DNA from: UBA12481 sp942493265
GTDB taxonomy: Bacteria; Bacteroidota; Bacteroidia; Bacteroidales; UBA12481
DNA: 64,000 bases
Direction of reading: 5' to 3'
NCBI GenBank assembly: GCA_942493265.1
Contig: OW818688.1
Span: forward strand, 3,286,001-3,350,000
This document shows positions 1-9,623 of the stretch, piece after piece. The notes under the pieces were generated by a model that was not told the origin of the DNA, did not search any database, and saw only the letters and a list, made by a program, of their open reading frames with translations. How positions within the stretch are numbered: the stretch's first letter is position 1; each line of letters opens with the position of its first letter. A program made the position numbers and the translations under genes.

Positions 1-1862
1 ATGCACTCCGATATTTTGATCCTAAACATCATTCTATACTGGCCGGGGAGTTCATGAATGAACTGCTTACCTATGGCCGGATTTATATGTACCGCTTCCG
101 GCCTGATTATGAGATCCGGTCAAGACATCTGGATGAATTTCCGCATCGTTCCGTTCAGGCTGCAGCTATCATGCTGATGGTCAGCAATAATCTGGATACC
201 CGCGTTGCACAGCATCCGGATGAGCTGATTACCTATGGAGGAAATGGAGCAGTATTTCAGAATTGGGCGCAGTACCGGTTAACCATGAAATACCTGGCGG
301 AAATGACCGATGAGCAAACCCTTGTGATGTACTCAGGTCATCCGCTGGGGTTGTTTCCATCCCATAAAGAAGCGCCCCGCGTGGTGGTCACAAACGGAAT
401 GGTCATTCCCAACTATTCTTCGCCCGATGACTGGGAGAAAATGAATGCACTGGGGGTATCGCAATACGGTCAGATGACAGCCGGTTCATTCATGTATATT
501 GGTCCGCAGGGTATTGTTCACGGCACCACCATTACCTTGCTGAATGCAGGCAGGATAAAGGCAAAATCACCCTCGCAGGACCTGCGCGGCAAGGTTTACG
601 TAACCTCCGGGCTCGGAGGCATGTCGGGGGCCCAGCCCAAGGCCACTGTTATCGCCGGTGGGATCTGTCTGGTAGCGGAAATCAATCCGAAAGCCACCCG
701 GGTTCGCCATGAGCAGGGTTGGGTGGATGAAGTTTTCTCAGATACAGACAAATTATTTGTTCGTATGCAACGGGCAAAACAATCAAAAGAAGCAGTTTCA
801 CTGGCTTATCAGGGAAATATTGTTGACTTGTGGGAGCAGCTGGCCAAAAAGGAGGTTGAGATTGATCTGGGTTCCGACCAAACCTCACTCCACAATCCCT
901 GGGCAGGCGGCTATTACCCGGCAGGTATCAGTTTTGATGAATCCAATAAGATGATGTCGAAAGATCCAGCCCGGTTTAATGACCTGGTGCAGGAGTCGCT
1001 CAGGAGGCAGGTAACTGCAATTAATTCTATTTCCAAAACCGGCATGTATTTCTGGGACTATGGAAATGCCTTTTTACTCGAGTCGGGGAGGGCAGGGGCG
1101 GATGTTATGGCCGGAAATGGATCATACCGCTATCCATCTTATGTTCAGGATATTATGGGACCCCTGTTTTTCGATTACGGATTTGGCCCATTCCGATGGG
1201 TTTGCTGCTCGAATGATCCGGCAGAGCTTGCTATAACGGACCGGATAGCCGCCGGGGTGCTGGAAGAGCTGATGAAAGAATCGCCTGAGGATATTCGTCC
1301 CCAGATGGCTGATAACCTGCATTGGATCAGGCAGGCAGGTGGAAACAAAATGGTGGTGGGCTCACAGGCCCGCATCCTTTATGCCGATGCAGTCGGCCGA
1401 ATCCGGATTGCCGGGGCCTTTAACAAGGCCATCGCCGATGGCATCATCAGTGCACCAATTGTACTGGGACGTGATCATCACGATGTTTCCGGGACGGACT
1501 CCCCCTTTCGCGAAACATCCAATATTTACGACGGATCCGCTTTTACGGCTGATATGGCTGTACAAAATGCCATTGGCGACAGTTTCAGGGGTGCCACATG
1601 GATTTCGCTGCATAATGGAGGAGGCGTGGGCTGGGGCGAAGTGATCAACGGCGGTTTCGGTATGGTAATTGATGGGAGTGAAGAGGCCGGTCGACGGTTG
1701 AAAATGATGCTTCACTGGGATGTGAATAATGGTATCGCCCGCCGGAGCTGGGCCCGCAACCCTGCTGCAATGTCGGCAATCAGCCGTGCGGTGAAATCAA
1801 ATCCTTCACTGGTGGTTACGGTGCCGAATCTGGTTAATGATGAAATACTCGACAAATTATAA
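1..1862 (+). CDS. hutU: urocanate hydratase, 5' end outside the window
   Basis: Urocanase converts urocanate to imidazolone propionate in histidine degradation, with tightly bound NAD+, in the cytoplasm. The reading frame is open from base 1 and the upstream codons read ALRYF, which fits the N-terminal region of Bacteroidota urocanases, so the ATG at 54 is internal and the true start lies before the window. Recognisable blocks are YGGNGAVFQNW, the glycine-rich TSGLGGMSGAQ, the active-site region FGPFRWVCCSNDP containing the expected Cys, and GRDHHDVSGTDSPFRETS near the C-terminus. About 619 residues are visible. No other hut gene is visible downstream; the next gene is an unrelated lipoprotein 18 bases away. 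Confidence 0.96.
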   Translation, partial: ALRYFDPKHHSILAGEFMNELLTYGRIYMYRFRPDYEIRSRHLDEFPHRSVQAAAIMLMVSNNLDTRVAQHPDELITYGGNGAVFQNWAQYRLTMKYLAEMTDEQTLVMYSGHPLGLFPSHKEAPRVVVTNGMVIPNYSSPDDWEKMNALGVSQYGQMTAGSFMYIGPQGIVHGTTITLLNAGRIKAKSPSQDLRGKVYVTSGLGGMSGAQPKATVIAGGICLVAEINPKATRVRHEQGWVDEVFSDTDKLFVRMQRAKQSKEAVSLAYQGNIVDLWEQLAKKEVEIDLGSDQTSLHNPWAGGYYPAGISFDESNKMMSKDPARFNDLVQESLRRQVTAINSISKTGMYFWDYGNAFLLESGRAGADVMAGNGSYRYPSYVQDIMGPLFFDYGFGPFRWVCCSNDPAELAITDRIAAGVLEELMKESPEDIRPQMADNLHWIRQAGGNKMVVGSQARILYADAVGRIRIAGAFNKAIADGIISAPIVLGRDHHDVSGTDSPFRETSNIYDGSAFTADMAVQNAIGDSFRGATWISLHNGGGVGWGEVINGGFGMVIDGSEEAGRRLKMMLHWDVNNGIARRSWARNPAAMSAISRAVKSNPSLVVTVPNLVNDEILDKL

Positions 1863-1880
1863 ACTATAAAATTCAACATA

Positions 1881-2294
1881 ATGAAAACCATTAAATTATC
1901 AGCTCTGGTTTTTATAAGCATAGGCCTGATGTTCACCAGTTGCCTGGAAGAAGAGGGGAATCCCAATCTGGCCGGATCCTGGACCTGTCATGAAACCAGT
2001 CAGATTTTCCTGAAAAGTACCAAGGGAACCTCTGTTTACCAGGTAACCTTTACCCGTGATGCCGTTAACCAGGATCAATATAAGATCGACAATTTCTACA
2101 AACTTGGGGATGGTATTATGGTAACGGTGATCAAGGACGGCTATTCGCTGACGCTGGTGAAACAGAGTGTGGATGGTTTTGTGTTTGAAGGTTCCGGAAC
2201 CATCAATGAAACCTTTGATCTGATCACCATGACTTATACCGCAGACGATGGCGGTGGTGTGGTTGATCATGTAACGGCAGAGTATTCCAGATAG
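1881..2294 (+). CDS. small lipoprotein of unknown function
   Basis: This 137-residue protein has a lipoprotein signal peptide with lipobox ending at Cys21 (FTSC), followed by acidic residues LEEE, a pattern compatible with export to the cell surface in Bacteroidota. The remainder looks like an all-beta domain of lipocalin-like size, with alternating hydrophobic strands and a GSW stretch near the start of the mature protein. That fold assignment is inference. It starts 18 bases after the urocanase stop and may be co-transcribed, but nothing in it points to histidine metabolism. It is convergent with ispF, with only 5 bases between the two stop codons. Confidence 0.75.
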   Translation: MKTIKLSALVFISIGLMFTSCLEEEGNPNLAGSWTCHETSQIFLKSTKGTSVYQVTFTRDAVNQDQYKIDNFYKLGDGIMVTVIKDGYSLTLVKQSVDGFVFEGSGTINETFDLITMTYTADDGGGVVDHVTAEYSR

Positions 2295-2299
2295 CCGGA

Positions 2300-2773
2300 T
2301 CAGCGGGTGAGCATGGCAATAGCGTATACAGCGACGCCTTCGCCTGCACCAACAAAGCCCATTGTTTCAGTGGTGGTGGCTTTTACGGAAACCTGATCGG
2401 GGAGGATATTCATCACTCCTGCAAGGGTGACCTGCATAGCTGAAATATGATCCCTCAGTTTAGGTTTTTCCAGGCAAACGGTGGTATCGATATTACCGAT
2501 TTCCCAGCCTTTTGCCCGGATCAGCTCAACAGTTTTTCCAAGCAGGATTTTACTGTCAATATCTTTGTAAGCCGCTGAAGTGTCGGGGAAATGCAATCCG
2601 ATATCTCCTAAAGCCAACGCACCCAGCAAGGCATCACAGATGGCATGGATCAATGCATCACCGTCAGAATGGCCGAGAGTGCCTTTTGTAAAGGGAATTT
2701 CGATTCCGCCAAGAATGAGCTTCCGGTTTGTAACCAGTTTATGGACATCATAACCGAAGCCGATCCGCTGCAT
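2300..2773 (-). CDS. ispF: 2-C-methyl-D-erythritol 2,4-cyclodiphosphate synthase
   Basis: IspF makes MEcPP from CDP-ME 2-phosphate in the non-mevalonate isoprenoid pathway. At 157 residues it is the normal family length. Metal ligands are visible as Asp9 and His11 in GYDVH and His43 in SDGDALIHA; the GDIGLHFPD block and the C-terminal TTTETMGF(V)G motif are also present. The start codon overlaps the porV stop by one base (TAATG), so the two genes are probably translationally coupled although they are functionally unrelated. No other MEP-pathway gene is visible. Confidence 0.97.
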   Translation of the reverse strand: MQRIGFGYDVHKLVTNRKLILGGIEIPFTKGTLGHSDGDALIHAICDALLGALALGDIGLHFPDTSAAYKDIDSKILLGKTVELIRAKGWEIGNIDTTVCLEKPKLRDHISAMQVTLAGVMNILPDQVSVKATTTETMGFVGAGEGVAVYAIAMLTR

Positions 2774-3969
2774 TATTTTTTGCCGTTTAACCCTGCAAAA
2801 TCAAATAATAAGCTAAACCTTAGTGTATTAGCCAGTGGGTTGTTCTGATATATCGGAACCAGGTAAGCGAAATCCAAACCAAAAACATTGAGGCGCAATC
2901 CAATTCCTACGGTAAAGAATTTACGGTTACCTTTTGTTCCATCTTCATAGAAGAAACCGCTCCGGATGGCAAATTGCTTTGCATACCAGTATTCCATCCC
3001 AACCGAGTAGGTAATTTCATTGAGCTCTTCCCTAAAACCACCCGGGGCATCATAAAAGGAGTGAAACATTCCCACAGCAACCGAAACGTTCGGGTCATAA
3101 CCATACTGGATGACCGGATCATTGTTGATGTCCACTGAATCCTTATAATACGAAGGAGGTGAAGGAACTAAAAGCTTATTAACATCAAATGCAGCGGTCA
3201 GGCTGTTATAATCATCAAAATCGATAGTATATGCTGCTCCGAGGCGCATATTGATCGGAATAAAATCTTTGTCGGAATTTGATGTATAGGAAATCTTCGA
3301 TCCGATATTTGAAATGTTGGCACCAAAAGCAAAAGTGGCATCATAATCGCGCAGCCTTAACTCATCATTCCGGTAATACACCGAAACATCAGAAGCATAG
3401 GCCAACCCCGGATGGGATTCAATACCACCTACATAATAACCACCGGTAAGGTTGGAATAGATAAACCTGAAGGCAAGACTACCTGAAAATTTATCAGAAA
3501 ACGACCGGGCATAGGCAGCATCCAATGAAAACTCGTTCGGATTGAACTGCTGGGTTGGGGTTCCCACAACATCGGTAAAGGTAATGTCACCCAAGGAGAA
3601 ATAAAGCAAAGATATACCAATAACCTGCTGTTTATCAATACGTTTATATCCTGATAAGTAAGCGAGGTTAATATCGGGGATCAGCTTCCTTAACCAGGGA
3701 GTATAGGATATGGACAATCCCATATCATTCGGAGCAAAAGCGTATTTGGCCGGATTCCAATGCATGGAATTTGCATCGGGCGACAGGGCAACACCCACAT
3801 CCCCCATGCCTCCGGATCTGGAGTCAGGAGCGATAGTCAAAAACGGAACTGCCGTGGTGACTGTATTAATTTTCCCTGTGAGCTGATCAGTAGTAATCTG
3901 GCCAACAGAGGGTTTAATCAGGGCCGTTAACCCGAGTAAGATCAGAAGGTAGTTTCGCACAACTTTCAT
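2773..3969 (-). CDS. porV: type IX secretion outer membrane protein PorV
   Basis: PorV (also LptO) is an outer membrane beta-barrel that shuttles T9SS cargo to the PorU-containing attachment complex. The 398-residue protein has a signal peptide ending near residue 23 (VGQ), then the family-typical segment AVPFLTIAPDSRSGGMGDVG and HWNPAK, followed by alternating amphipathic strands typical of a FadL-like barrel and a C-terminal strand ending in a hydrophobic pattern. It lies 105 bases downstream of porU on the same strand, the usual neighbourhood for this pair. The assignment rests on these motifs and context. Confidence 0.95.
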   Translation of the reverse strand: MKVVRNYLLILLGLTALIKPSVGQITTDQLTGKINTVTTAVPFLTIAPDSRSGGMGDVGVALSPDANSMHWNPAKYAFAPNDMGLSISYTPWLRKLIPDINLAYLSGYKRIDKQQVIGISLLYFSLGDITFTDVVGTPTQQFNPNEFSLDAAYARSFSDKFSGSLAFRFIYSNLTGGYYVGGIESHPGLAYASDVSVYYRNDELRLRDYDATFAFGANISNIGSKISYTSNSDKDFIPINMRLGAAYTIDFDDYNSLTAAFDVNKLLVPSPPSYYKDSVDINNDPVIQYGYDPNVSVAVGMFHSFYDAPGGFREELNEITYSVGMEYWYAKQFAIRSGFFYEDGTKGNRKFFTVGIGLRLNVFGLDFAYLVPIYQNNPLANTLRFSLLFDFAGLNGKK

Positions 3970-4074
3970 GTACTGTAAATTTTAGCTGCAAATATATAGA
4001 TTAATCCGTCTTCAACCGGACATCCCGAGTTCAAAAACTTTGAGATCGGGAAAATATTGCATGTGAATGGGTTA

Positions 4075-7000
4075 TTATTTTAATATGACCAGCTTTTGAA
4101 AAGCCTCTTTCGACTTACCATCAGAGGTTCTGACCTTTACCTTGTAAAAATAGGTGCCCCTGCCGATCCGGTCGCCAAAATCATCGAGTCCGTCCCAGGC
4201 AATAGGGCCAACCCGGAAGGATCCGGGTTTTATCTGAGTCTGCTCAGCCGACAGGAATTCAAAACTTTTGACCAGCTTTCCACTGATGGTATAGATCTGC
4301 AGGAGGACATCCAAAGATTCCTGACCCTGATTGTGTTCAAAGAAGAAATCGGTATGGGTGGTAAAGGGGTTCGGGTAGTTCAGCACATGGTCAATAACCA
4401 GGTCCTCGGAGCTTTTTACGGTGAAGGTCAGTTCCGATTCGCTTGAATTGTTCAGGATATCCCAAACTTTGATTCGGATGGTATGATCGCCCGGTTCCAG
4501 CTTACTCATCGGATATTTCAGGCTCCCGGATGTATACTCATCGAGATCGCTTTCATAATAGTCGTTCAGCAGGATGGGATTTTGCTGGTTTCCGTCGAGT
4601 ATGGCGGTAATATCATGGCCGATGCCGTTGCTGGTGGTATTCACCCCGCTGGCGTCCCTGATCCTGGCCAGAAGGACGGGGTTCTCATTGGTGATGCCAC
4701 CGGTGACAAATGAAGTATCATTCATGAAAATACCCAGCTCCGGCCCGGCCTGGTCAATAATTGCAGATTGGGAGGAGCCTCCGATCAATACGCCCAGATT
4801 TACCCCATTTGCATCGTCGATGCTGTTATTGCCGTAAAAGCTTATTTTTCCGGTACCCACTTTATAGGATATGTCCTTGGGTACAATAAAGTTAAAAGTG
4901 AATTCCCCGTTGTTGACGCTGGCTTTGCCCCTGAAAAGGATGCTGTTCCGAACGGCGAATTCCATCACGGGACCCCCATCGTTGGCCAGGTTTGAGAGAG
5001 TGATTTCTTTGTCGTAAACGGTTGGTAGAACAACTCCGGAAAAATCTGTCAGCTTATTCCCGCTCAGGTCATTCACGTAACCGCCGATGCTTGCCGGTGT
5101 CAATGCTTTTAAGGTATCACGGAATTCGCCAACGGGTTTTCCGTTCATATGGGTCATGGTGATGCCGTATCCGGGATAACTCAGGGTCAGGGCCGGATCA
5201 CCCAAAAGAGTAAAGTTCAGCTTGTTCTGCTCATCGCCAACCGCATTCTTGGTCAGTCGCATGATATCGCCCAGGGTGAGACGTTTACCCTGCTCATCAC
5301 GTTCGAAAGCATATTCATAGAATTCCCGGTTCAAAATGAAATTGGGAGATGAATAAACCAGTCGTGTAGTCGAAAACAGAGCAATGCCACCACCTCCGGG
5401 GTTTAACAGTATCCATTCACCGGCGGATACGAGGTCGGGGTTATCATAGCGGCTGAATTCGCAGGTGGCAGTCATAAACAGCGGCAATTTTTCAGGATTC
5501 ACCCAATTCTTGATATCTGAAGTGGTAAGTATTTCTTCATGTGCCAGTCCGCGCGCACTGCCATGCCCCAGGTAGTTCATGATCAGCGCTCCTTTCTTCA
5601 TGCGGTCGCCGATTGCCCGGTTAACCTCCGGATACCGGTCACCGGTTGGTAAGGTAACCTGCTGATAAGCGTCGAGGAAAATTTTATCAATGTTGAATGA
5701 TGGCTGCTGGTTTTTAAGCAGATCGGCCAGCGTGTTAGCATCCCGCATATGCGTATTACCATCCTCATCATCCCCGATAAAGCAAACCAGGTTGCGCCAG
5801 TCTCCCAGGGCACTAACGGAGTAGTACTGGTTTATTTTATCCAAAATAACCGAGGCTTCAAATTCGTTCACAACCGGAAAACGACCAATCCCGATTTCCA
5901 GCAAGCCCGCCTCGATATCCTCCCCGCTGTCGAGCAATCCGAAAAAATCATCGGTGAGGTAAGAACTGGTTGGGTACAGTGATTCAAGTGATTGATAGGT
6001 TGGAAGATAAGTCCGGAAAGAGGCGGTTGAATTTTTATTGTCGTAGGAACCGTCGCCGAAAAACAGCAGGTACTTCAGCCGGAAGGATTCTGCTGTGGCC
6101 CGGTCATAAAACATTTTAAGGAAATCCCGGATGGCAGTTGCGTCGGGTATGCCGGATGAAAACTCATTGTAAATCTGTACCGGTGATACCAGCAGGGTGT
6201 TTAATCCATCATGTGTTTGATGAAAATCGGCCAGTTGCTGTGCATAGGTTTTTAGATCGTCATGCACCAGTATAACCATATCCGGGCAGTCCAGCCCATG
6301 AAGATTCTGGTTGGCGACCAGCCCGAGTCCTGCTCCGGCGTAAACCGGCACCGGAAGGGAGGTGGATGCAGGATCGAAAACAATATATTCCCGGATCTGG
6401 CTGGCTGCCGCAATGAATTCGATGCCTCCCGCATAGGTTTGGGTGGCTTGCCGGGTGATTTCATTATTGTCGGTTACATCCCATACCTGATGGTTGGCTG
6501 TAGCCTCACCGATCTGGAATTTCACCACCTTACCGCTGCCGGTTTCCTTAGCATCCCTGAAAGGTAGCTGTCCGCCATCGAAGATCAGATTGCAGCGTGT
6601 ATTTACAGTCAGGTAATCGAGCCAGCCCGAGGCATCGGGGTTGCTTTGAATGAATTGAAAATTAATGTTGAATGATTCGGCGGAGGTGATAAACGAACTG
6701 TTCGATATGGCTGAAGATGCATACAGCGCCTCATAATTATCGGTATGAACACTGGCGAGTTCAACCGTTTCAAATCGTGAATCATTGTTCAATAGGTAAA
6801 ATCTCGGATTTGCGCTGGTTTTGGCCGACCTGGCCCATAAGGCGGCGGTCACCTTAACCGGTTCTTCAGGAATCCGGTGCGGAAAATTGAAGTTGAACCC
6901 CCACAATAACTGTATTTGAAACTGTTTCCAGCACCACTGACGTCCGGTTTTTATCAGATTAAGTGAATCTTTTTCACGATAGTCAATTGCATTATAGGAT

Positions 7001-7917
7001 ATTACCGTTGTTTGAGGAGTAAGGGTGCTGGTGCCCGAACTGACAACTCTTTTTCCCTGACCGAGGTCTTCCGTAATAAAATAATAGGTATAGTCTGAGT
7101 ATAGGTGAATCTTGTGGGTGAAAATCTTCTTTGAGGTATCATATTTCCAACTGGCAATTCCACTTGCATAAAAGACGAGGAAATCCCCTTCGCCGAATAC
7201 TCCGTCGGGTCCTTTATCATAATACACAGGATTCTCGAGAAGGTCGTCAGGCCGTTCAATGCTCGAATCATACGGTAATTGCAGGCCTCCATTGCCATAA
7301 ATCCTGACATTCTCCGGATTCTGTATTCCGATTTTCTTAAGGTCGGCATAAGTCAGTTTTTGTATTCCCCGGTTTGCTACCTGGATTTTATACCATTTCC
7401 CGTTTGCCAGCAGAGACTGGTTTGTGTAAAGATGCTTGGTGGCAGAGGTTTTCAGAGAGGGAATTGCACGATCTGACCGTTTCAGTTCCGGGGTGAAGCT
7501 GACCAGGCGTTCAATCTGGCCGGTGGAGGGATTTTTGCGGAAAGGAATGAAGCTGAAAACAGCAAACGGTTGTTTCCTTTCCACCTGAACGATGGTTTTT
7601 ATCACGATGGCATCAGGAAGCCGGCTTTCATCGATTTTTTTCCATGTGGTATCTGTTCTGTTTACCGGCTCAAATATGAGATTGGTAAAAAAAACTTCAG
7701 GGCTGAAATTTTCCCCCTCATTCCATGGTAAACGCTCAGAATAGTATGGGAGTTCCGTTGAACCGTCGGGATAAATTGCCCGGTCGAATTCGGCCGATGA
7801 AACCCAGTTAATCTTTCGTGGTGCAGTATTTTGACCGAAACTCATTGTAAATGAGAGTCCTGCGAAAAATATTATGAAGGCTGCCAGCCTGCTTAAACCA
7901 AATAAAGTTCTGTTCAT
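4075..7917 (-). CDS. porU: type IX secretion system sortase PorU
   Basis: PorU is the surface gingipain-like (C25 family) peptidase that removes the C-terminal signal from T9SS cargo and links the cargo to lipopolysaccharide. The protein has 1280 residues. A signal peptide ends near residue 28 (SFG|Q). The C25 catalytic pair is visible as His785 in NYLGHGSARG and Cys819 in TATCEFSRYD, in the usual order and spacing. The C-terminal about 90 residues resemble a T9SS sorting domain (NYPNPF near its start, a GRGTYFYKVKV strand, ending KLVILK), as known for PorU itself. It is transcribed with porV and is divergent from gldJ. Confidence 0.96.
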   Translation of the reverse strand: MNRTLFGLSRLAAFIIFFAGLSFTMSFGQNTAPRKINWVSSAEFDRAIYPDGSTELPYYSERLPWNEGENFSPEVFFTNLIFEPVNRTDTTWKKIDESRLPDAIVIKTIVQVERKQPFAVFSFIPFRKNPSTGQIERLVSFTPELKRSDRAIPSLKTSATKHLYTNQSLLANGKWYKIQVANRGIQKLTYADLKKIGIQNPENVRIYGNGGLQLPYDSSIERPDDLLENPVYYDKGPDGVFGEGDFLVFYASGIASWKYDTSKKIFTHKIHLYSDYTYYFITEDLGQGKRVVSSGTSTLTPQTTVISYNAIDYREKDSLNLIKTGRQWCWKQFQIQLLWGFNFNFPHRIPEEPVKVTAALWARSAKTSANPRFYLLNNDSRFETVELASVHTDNYEALYASSAISNSSFITSAESFNINFQFIQSNPDASGWLDYLTVNTRCNLIFDGGQLPFRDAKETGSGKVVKFQIGEATANHQVWDVTDNNEITRQATQTYAGGIEFIAAASQIREYIVFDPASTSLPVPVYAGAGLGLVANQNLHGLDCPDMVILVHDDLKTYAQQLADFHQTHDGLNTLLVSPVQIYNEFSSGIPDATAIRDFLKMFYDRATAESFRLKYLLFFGDGSYDNKNSTASFRTYLPTYQSLESLYPTSSYLTDDFFGLLDSGEDIEAGLLEIGIGRFPVVNEFEASVILDKINQYYSVSALGDWRNLVCFIGDDEDGNTHMRDANTLADLLKNQQPSFNIDKIFLDAYQQVTLPTGDRYPEVNRAIGDRMKKGALIMNYLGHGSARGLAHEEILTTSDIKNWVNPEKLPLFMTATCEFSRYDNPDLVSAGEWILLNPGGGGIALFSTTRLVYSSPNFILNREFYEYAFERDEQGKRLTLGDIMRLTKNAVGDEQNKLNFTLLGDPALTLSYPGYGITMTHMNGKPVGEFRDTLKALTPASIGGYVNDLSGNKLTDFSGVVLPTVYDKEITLSNLANDGGPVMEFAVRNSILFRGKASVNNGEFTFNFIVPKDISYKVGTGKISFYGNNSIDDANGVNLGVLIGGSSQSAIIDQAGPELGIFMNDTSFVTGGITNENPVLLARIRDASGVNTTSNGIGHDITAILDGNQQNPILLNDYYESDLDEYTSGSLKYPMSKLEPGDHTIRIKVWDILNNSSESELTFTVKSSEDLVIDHVLNYPNPFTTHTDFFFEHNQGQESLDVLLQIYTISGKLVKSFEFLSAEQTQIKPGSFRVGPIAWDGLDDFGDRIGRGTYFYKVKVRTSDGKSKEAFQKLVILK

Positions 7918-8114
7918 ATCGGGGTAATATTACGGAAAAAACGTCTTTTTTATATTGAAATTGTATTCAATGAAAAGGGGTTGACAAAAAATATTAACAG
8001 GGGTATCTGAAAAATAAACCGAAGTGAAGTGCGTTATTACTCAGGCTTTCGATGAAATTTTCATAATTTCGGCCGCTTTTGATGCTGAAAGTCAGTGTGA
8101 GTGATAAAAAGTGT

Positions 8115-8122
8115 TAATTTTG
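8115..8122 (+). promoter_or_regulatory. candidate -7 element for gldJ
   Basis: TAATTTTG matches the Bacteroidota -7 consensus TAnnTTTG exactly and lies 28 bases before the gldJ ATG. No convincing -33 TTTG is found at 19-21 bases upstream, so support is partial. The 233-base porU-gldJ intergenic region otherwise shows no clear structure. Confidence 0.5.
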
Positions 8123-8150
8123 TACATTGATTTAAAATCCTTTGAACGTC

Positions 8151-9620
8151 ATGAAAATCAGATTGTTTAGTTTTTTTCTGATCACTTTTGCCTTGGTCCT
8201 GTCGATGGGAGCCTGCAAAAGCAGCGAAAAATCTTCTAAAACTGGCTGGGCGTATAATGACGCCAAATCCGGTGGATATGAGTATATATCTGGTTTTAAT
8301 CAGCCTACCGGCCCTGGTTTGGTATTTGTGGAAGGTGGAACCTTCACGCTTGGGCGGGTTGCCGATGATGTCAGGTACGACTGGAATAATATTCCGCGCA
8401 GGGTAACCGTATCATCCTTTTATATGGATGAAACTGAAGTTACCAATGCTGATTATCGCGAATACCTGCATTGGTTGAAGCGTGTTTATACCGATTATCC
8501 CCTGGTTTATATGGAAGCCTTGCCTGATACACTGGTCTGGAGAGGCGCACTTGCCTATAATGAGCCGATGACCGAGTATTATCTGCGCCATCCTTCCTAT
8601 AATGATTATCCTGTTGTAGGTGTTACCTGGTTACAGGCCTCACAATACTGCGATTGGAGGACTGATCGCGTTAACGAGGATATTCTGATTAAGGAAGGTG
8701 TGCTGATGCAGGATCCTAATCAAACGAGTGCCAAGAATTTTAATACAGATGCTTATCTGGCCGGTCAGTATGAAGGTGTTGTCCGTCAGGATCTCCCGAA
8801 TCTTGATCCTAATAAAACGGTTCGGAAGGCTCGGATGGAAGACGGTTTCTTCTATCCGAAATACCGTCTGCCAACCGAGGCAGAATGGGAATTTGCTGCC
8901 ATGGGTCTGGTTGCCAAGGAAGAACTGATTGAAAACAAGCGGATGTATCCATGGCGCGGAAATTATGCCCGTAACGAAGAAAAGTCTAAAAGAGGTGATC
9001 TGATGGCAAACTTTGTTCGCGGCAGAGGTGATTACATGGGAGTTTCCGGGTCACTTAATGATTCCTACCCTTATACTTCACCGGTAAAAACCTACCTGCC
9101 GAATGATTACGGTTTGTATGACATGGCCGGAAACGTGAACGAATGGGTTCTGGATGTTTATCGTCCTTTGTCGTCAGTTGAGATGGATGAGCTCAGTCCT
9201 TACCGGGGTAACGTATTTAAGGTTCAACAGCGCGATGCTGAGGGTAATATAGCTGAAAAAGATTCACTGGGCAGAATTCCTAAAAGACTGATGACTGCCG
9301 AGGAAAATAAAAAACGTGCAAATTACAGTCGTTCGGATAACCGCAATTTCCGCGACGGAGATGCCCAGTCCAGTATCGGTGGTGAGGAGGACAATGCAAA
9401 AAGTACCAGCCAGATGTATTATCAGGGCAGCGGGATCGATAAGGTGGGTATCACTTCCAGCATTTCCGACCGTGCCCGCGTTTTCAAAGGTGGATCCTGG
9501 CGCGACCGTGCCTATTGGATGGTTCCCGGAACACGTCGCTTTATGGATGAAGACAAATCTACCGATGACATTGGTTTCCGTTGTGCCATGTCGCGCCTCG
9601 GCAGAGCCGATGGCAAATAG
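8151..9620 (+). CDS. gldJ: gliding motility/T9SS lipoprotein GldJ
   Basis: GldJ is a lipoprotein with a formylglycine-generating-enzyme (SUMF1) fold that stabilises the gliding motor and is needed for T9SS function. I place the start at the ATG at 8151 (489 residues), not the TTG three codons earlier. The lipobox Cys is residue 22 (SMGAC). The SUMF1 blocks are visible in order: GLVFVEGGTFTLG, FYMDETEVTNADYREYL, PVVGVTWLQASQYCDWR, YRLPTEAEWEFAA, YDMAGNVNEWVLD, and FKGGSWRDRAY with IGFRC near the end. An Asn/Ser-rich insertion occurs before the last block. Adjacency to porU/porV favours GldJ over its paralogue GldK. Confidence 0.92.
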   Translation: MKIRLFSFFLITFALVLSMGACKSSEKSSKTGWAYNDAKSGGYEYISGFNQPTGPGLVFVEGGTFTLGRVADDVRYDWNNIPRRVTVSSFYMDETEVTNADYREYLHWLKRVYTDYPLVYMEALPDTLVWRGALAYNEPMTEYYLRHPSYNDYPVVGVTWLQASQYCDWRTDRVNEDILIKEGVLMQDPNQTSAKNFNTDAYLAGQYEGVVRQDLPNLDPNKTVRKARMEDGFFYPKYRLPTEAEWEFAAMGLVAKEELIENKRMYPWRGNYARNEEKSKRGDLMANFVRGRGDYMGVSGSLNDSYPYTSPVKTYLPNDYGLYDMAGNVNEWVLDVYRPLSSVEMDELSPYRGNVFKVQQRDAEGNIAEKDSLGRIPKRLMTAEENKKRANYSRSDNRNFRDGDAQSSIGGEEDNAKSTSQMYYQGSGIDKVGITSSISDRARVFKGGSWRDRAYWMVPGTRRFMDEDKSTDDIGFRCAMSRLGRADGK

Positions 9621-9623
9621 GAT

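Noticed and set aside
54..62. ATG at 54 as the urocanate hydratase start
   Set aside because: The frame is open upstream to base 1 and those codons read as conserved urocanase sequence (ALRYF), so the gene begins before the window.
1362..1715. 117-residue minus-strand frame within urocanase
   Set aside because: It lies wholly inside a strongly conserved gene and shows no family motif or ribosome site.
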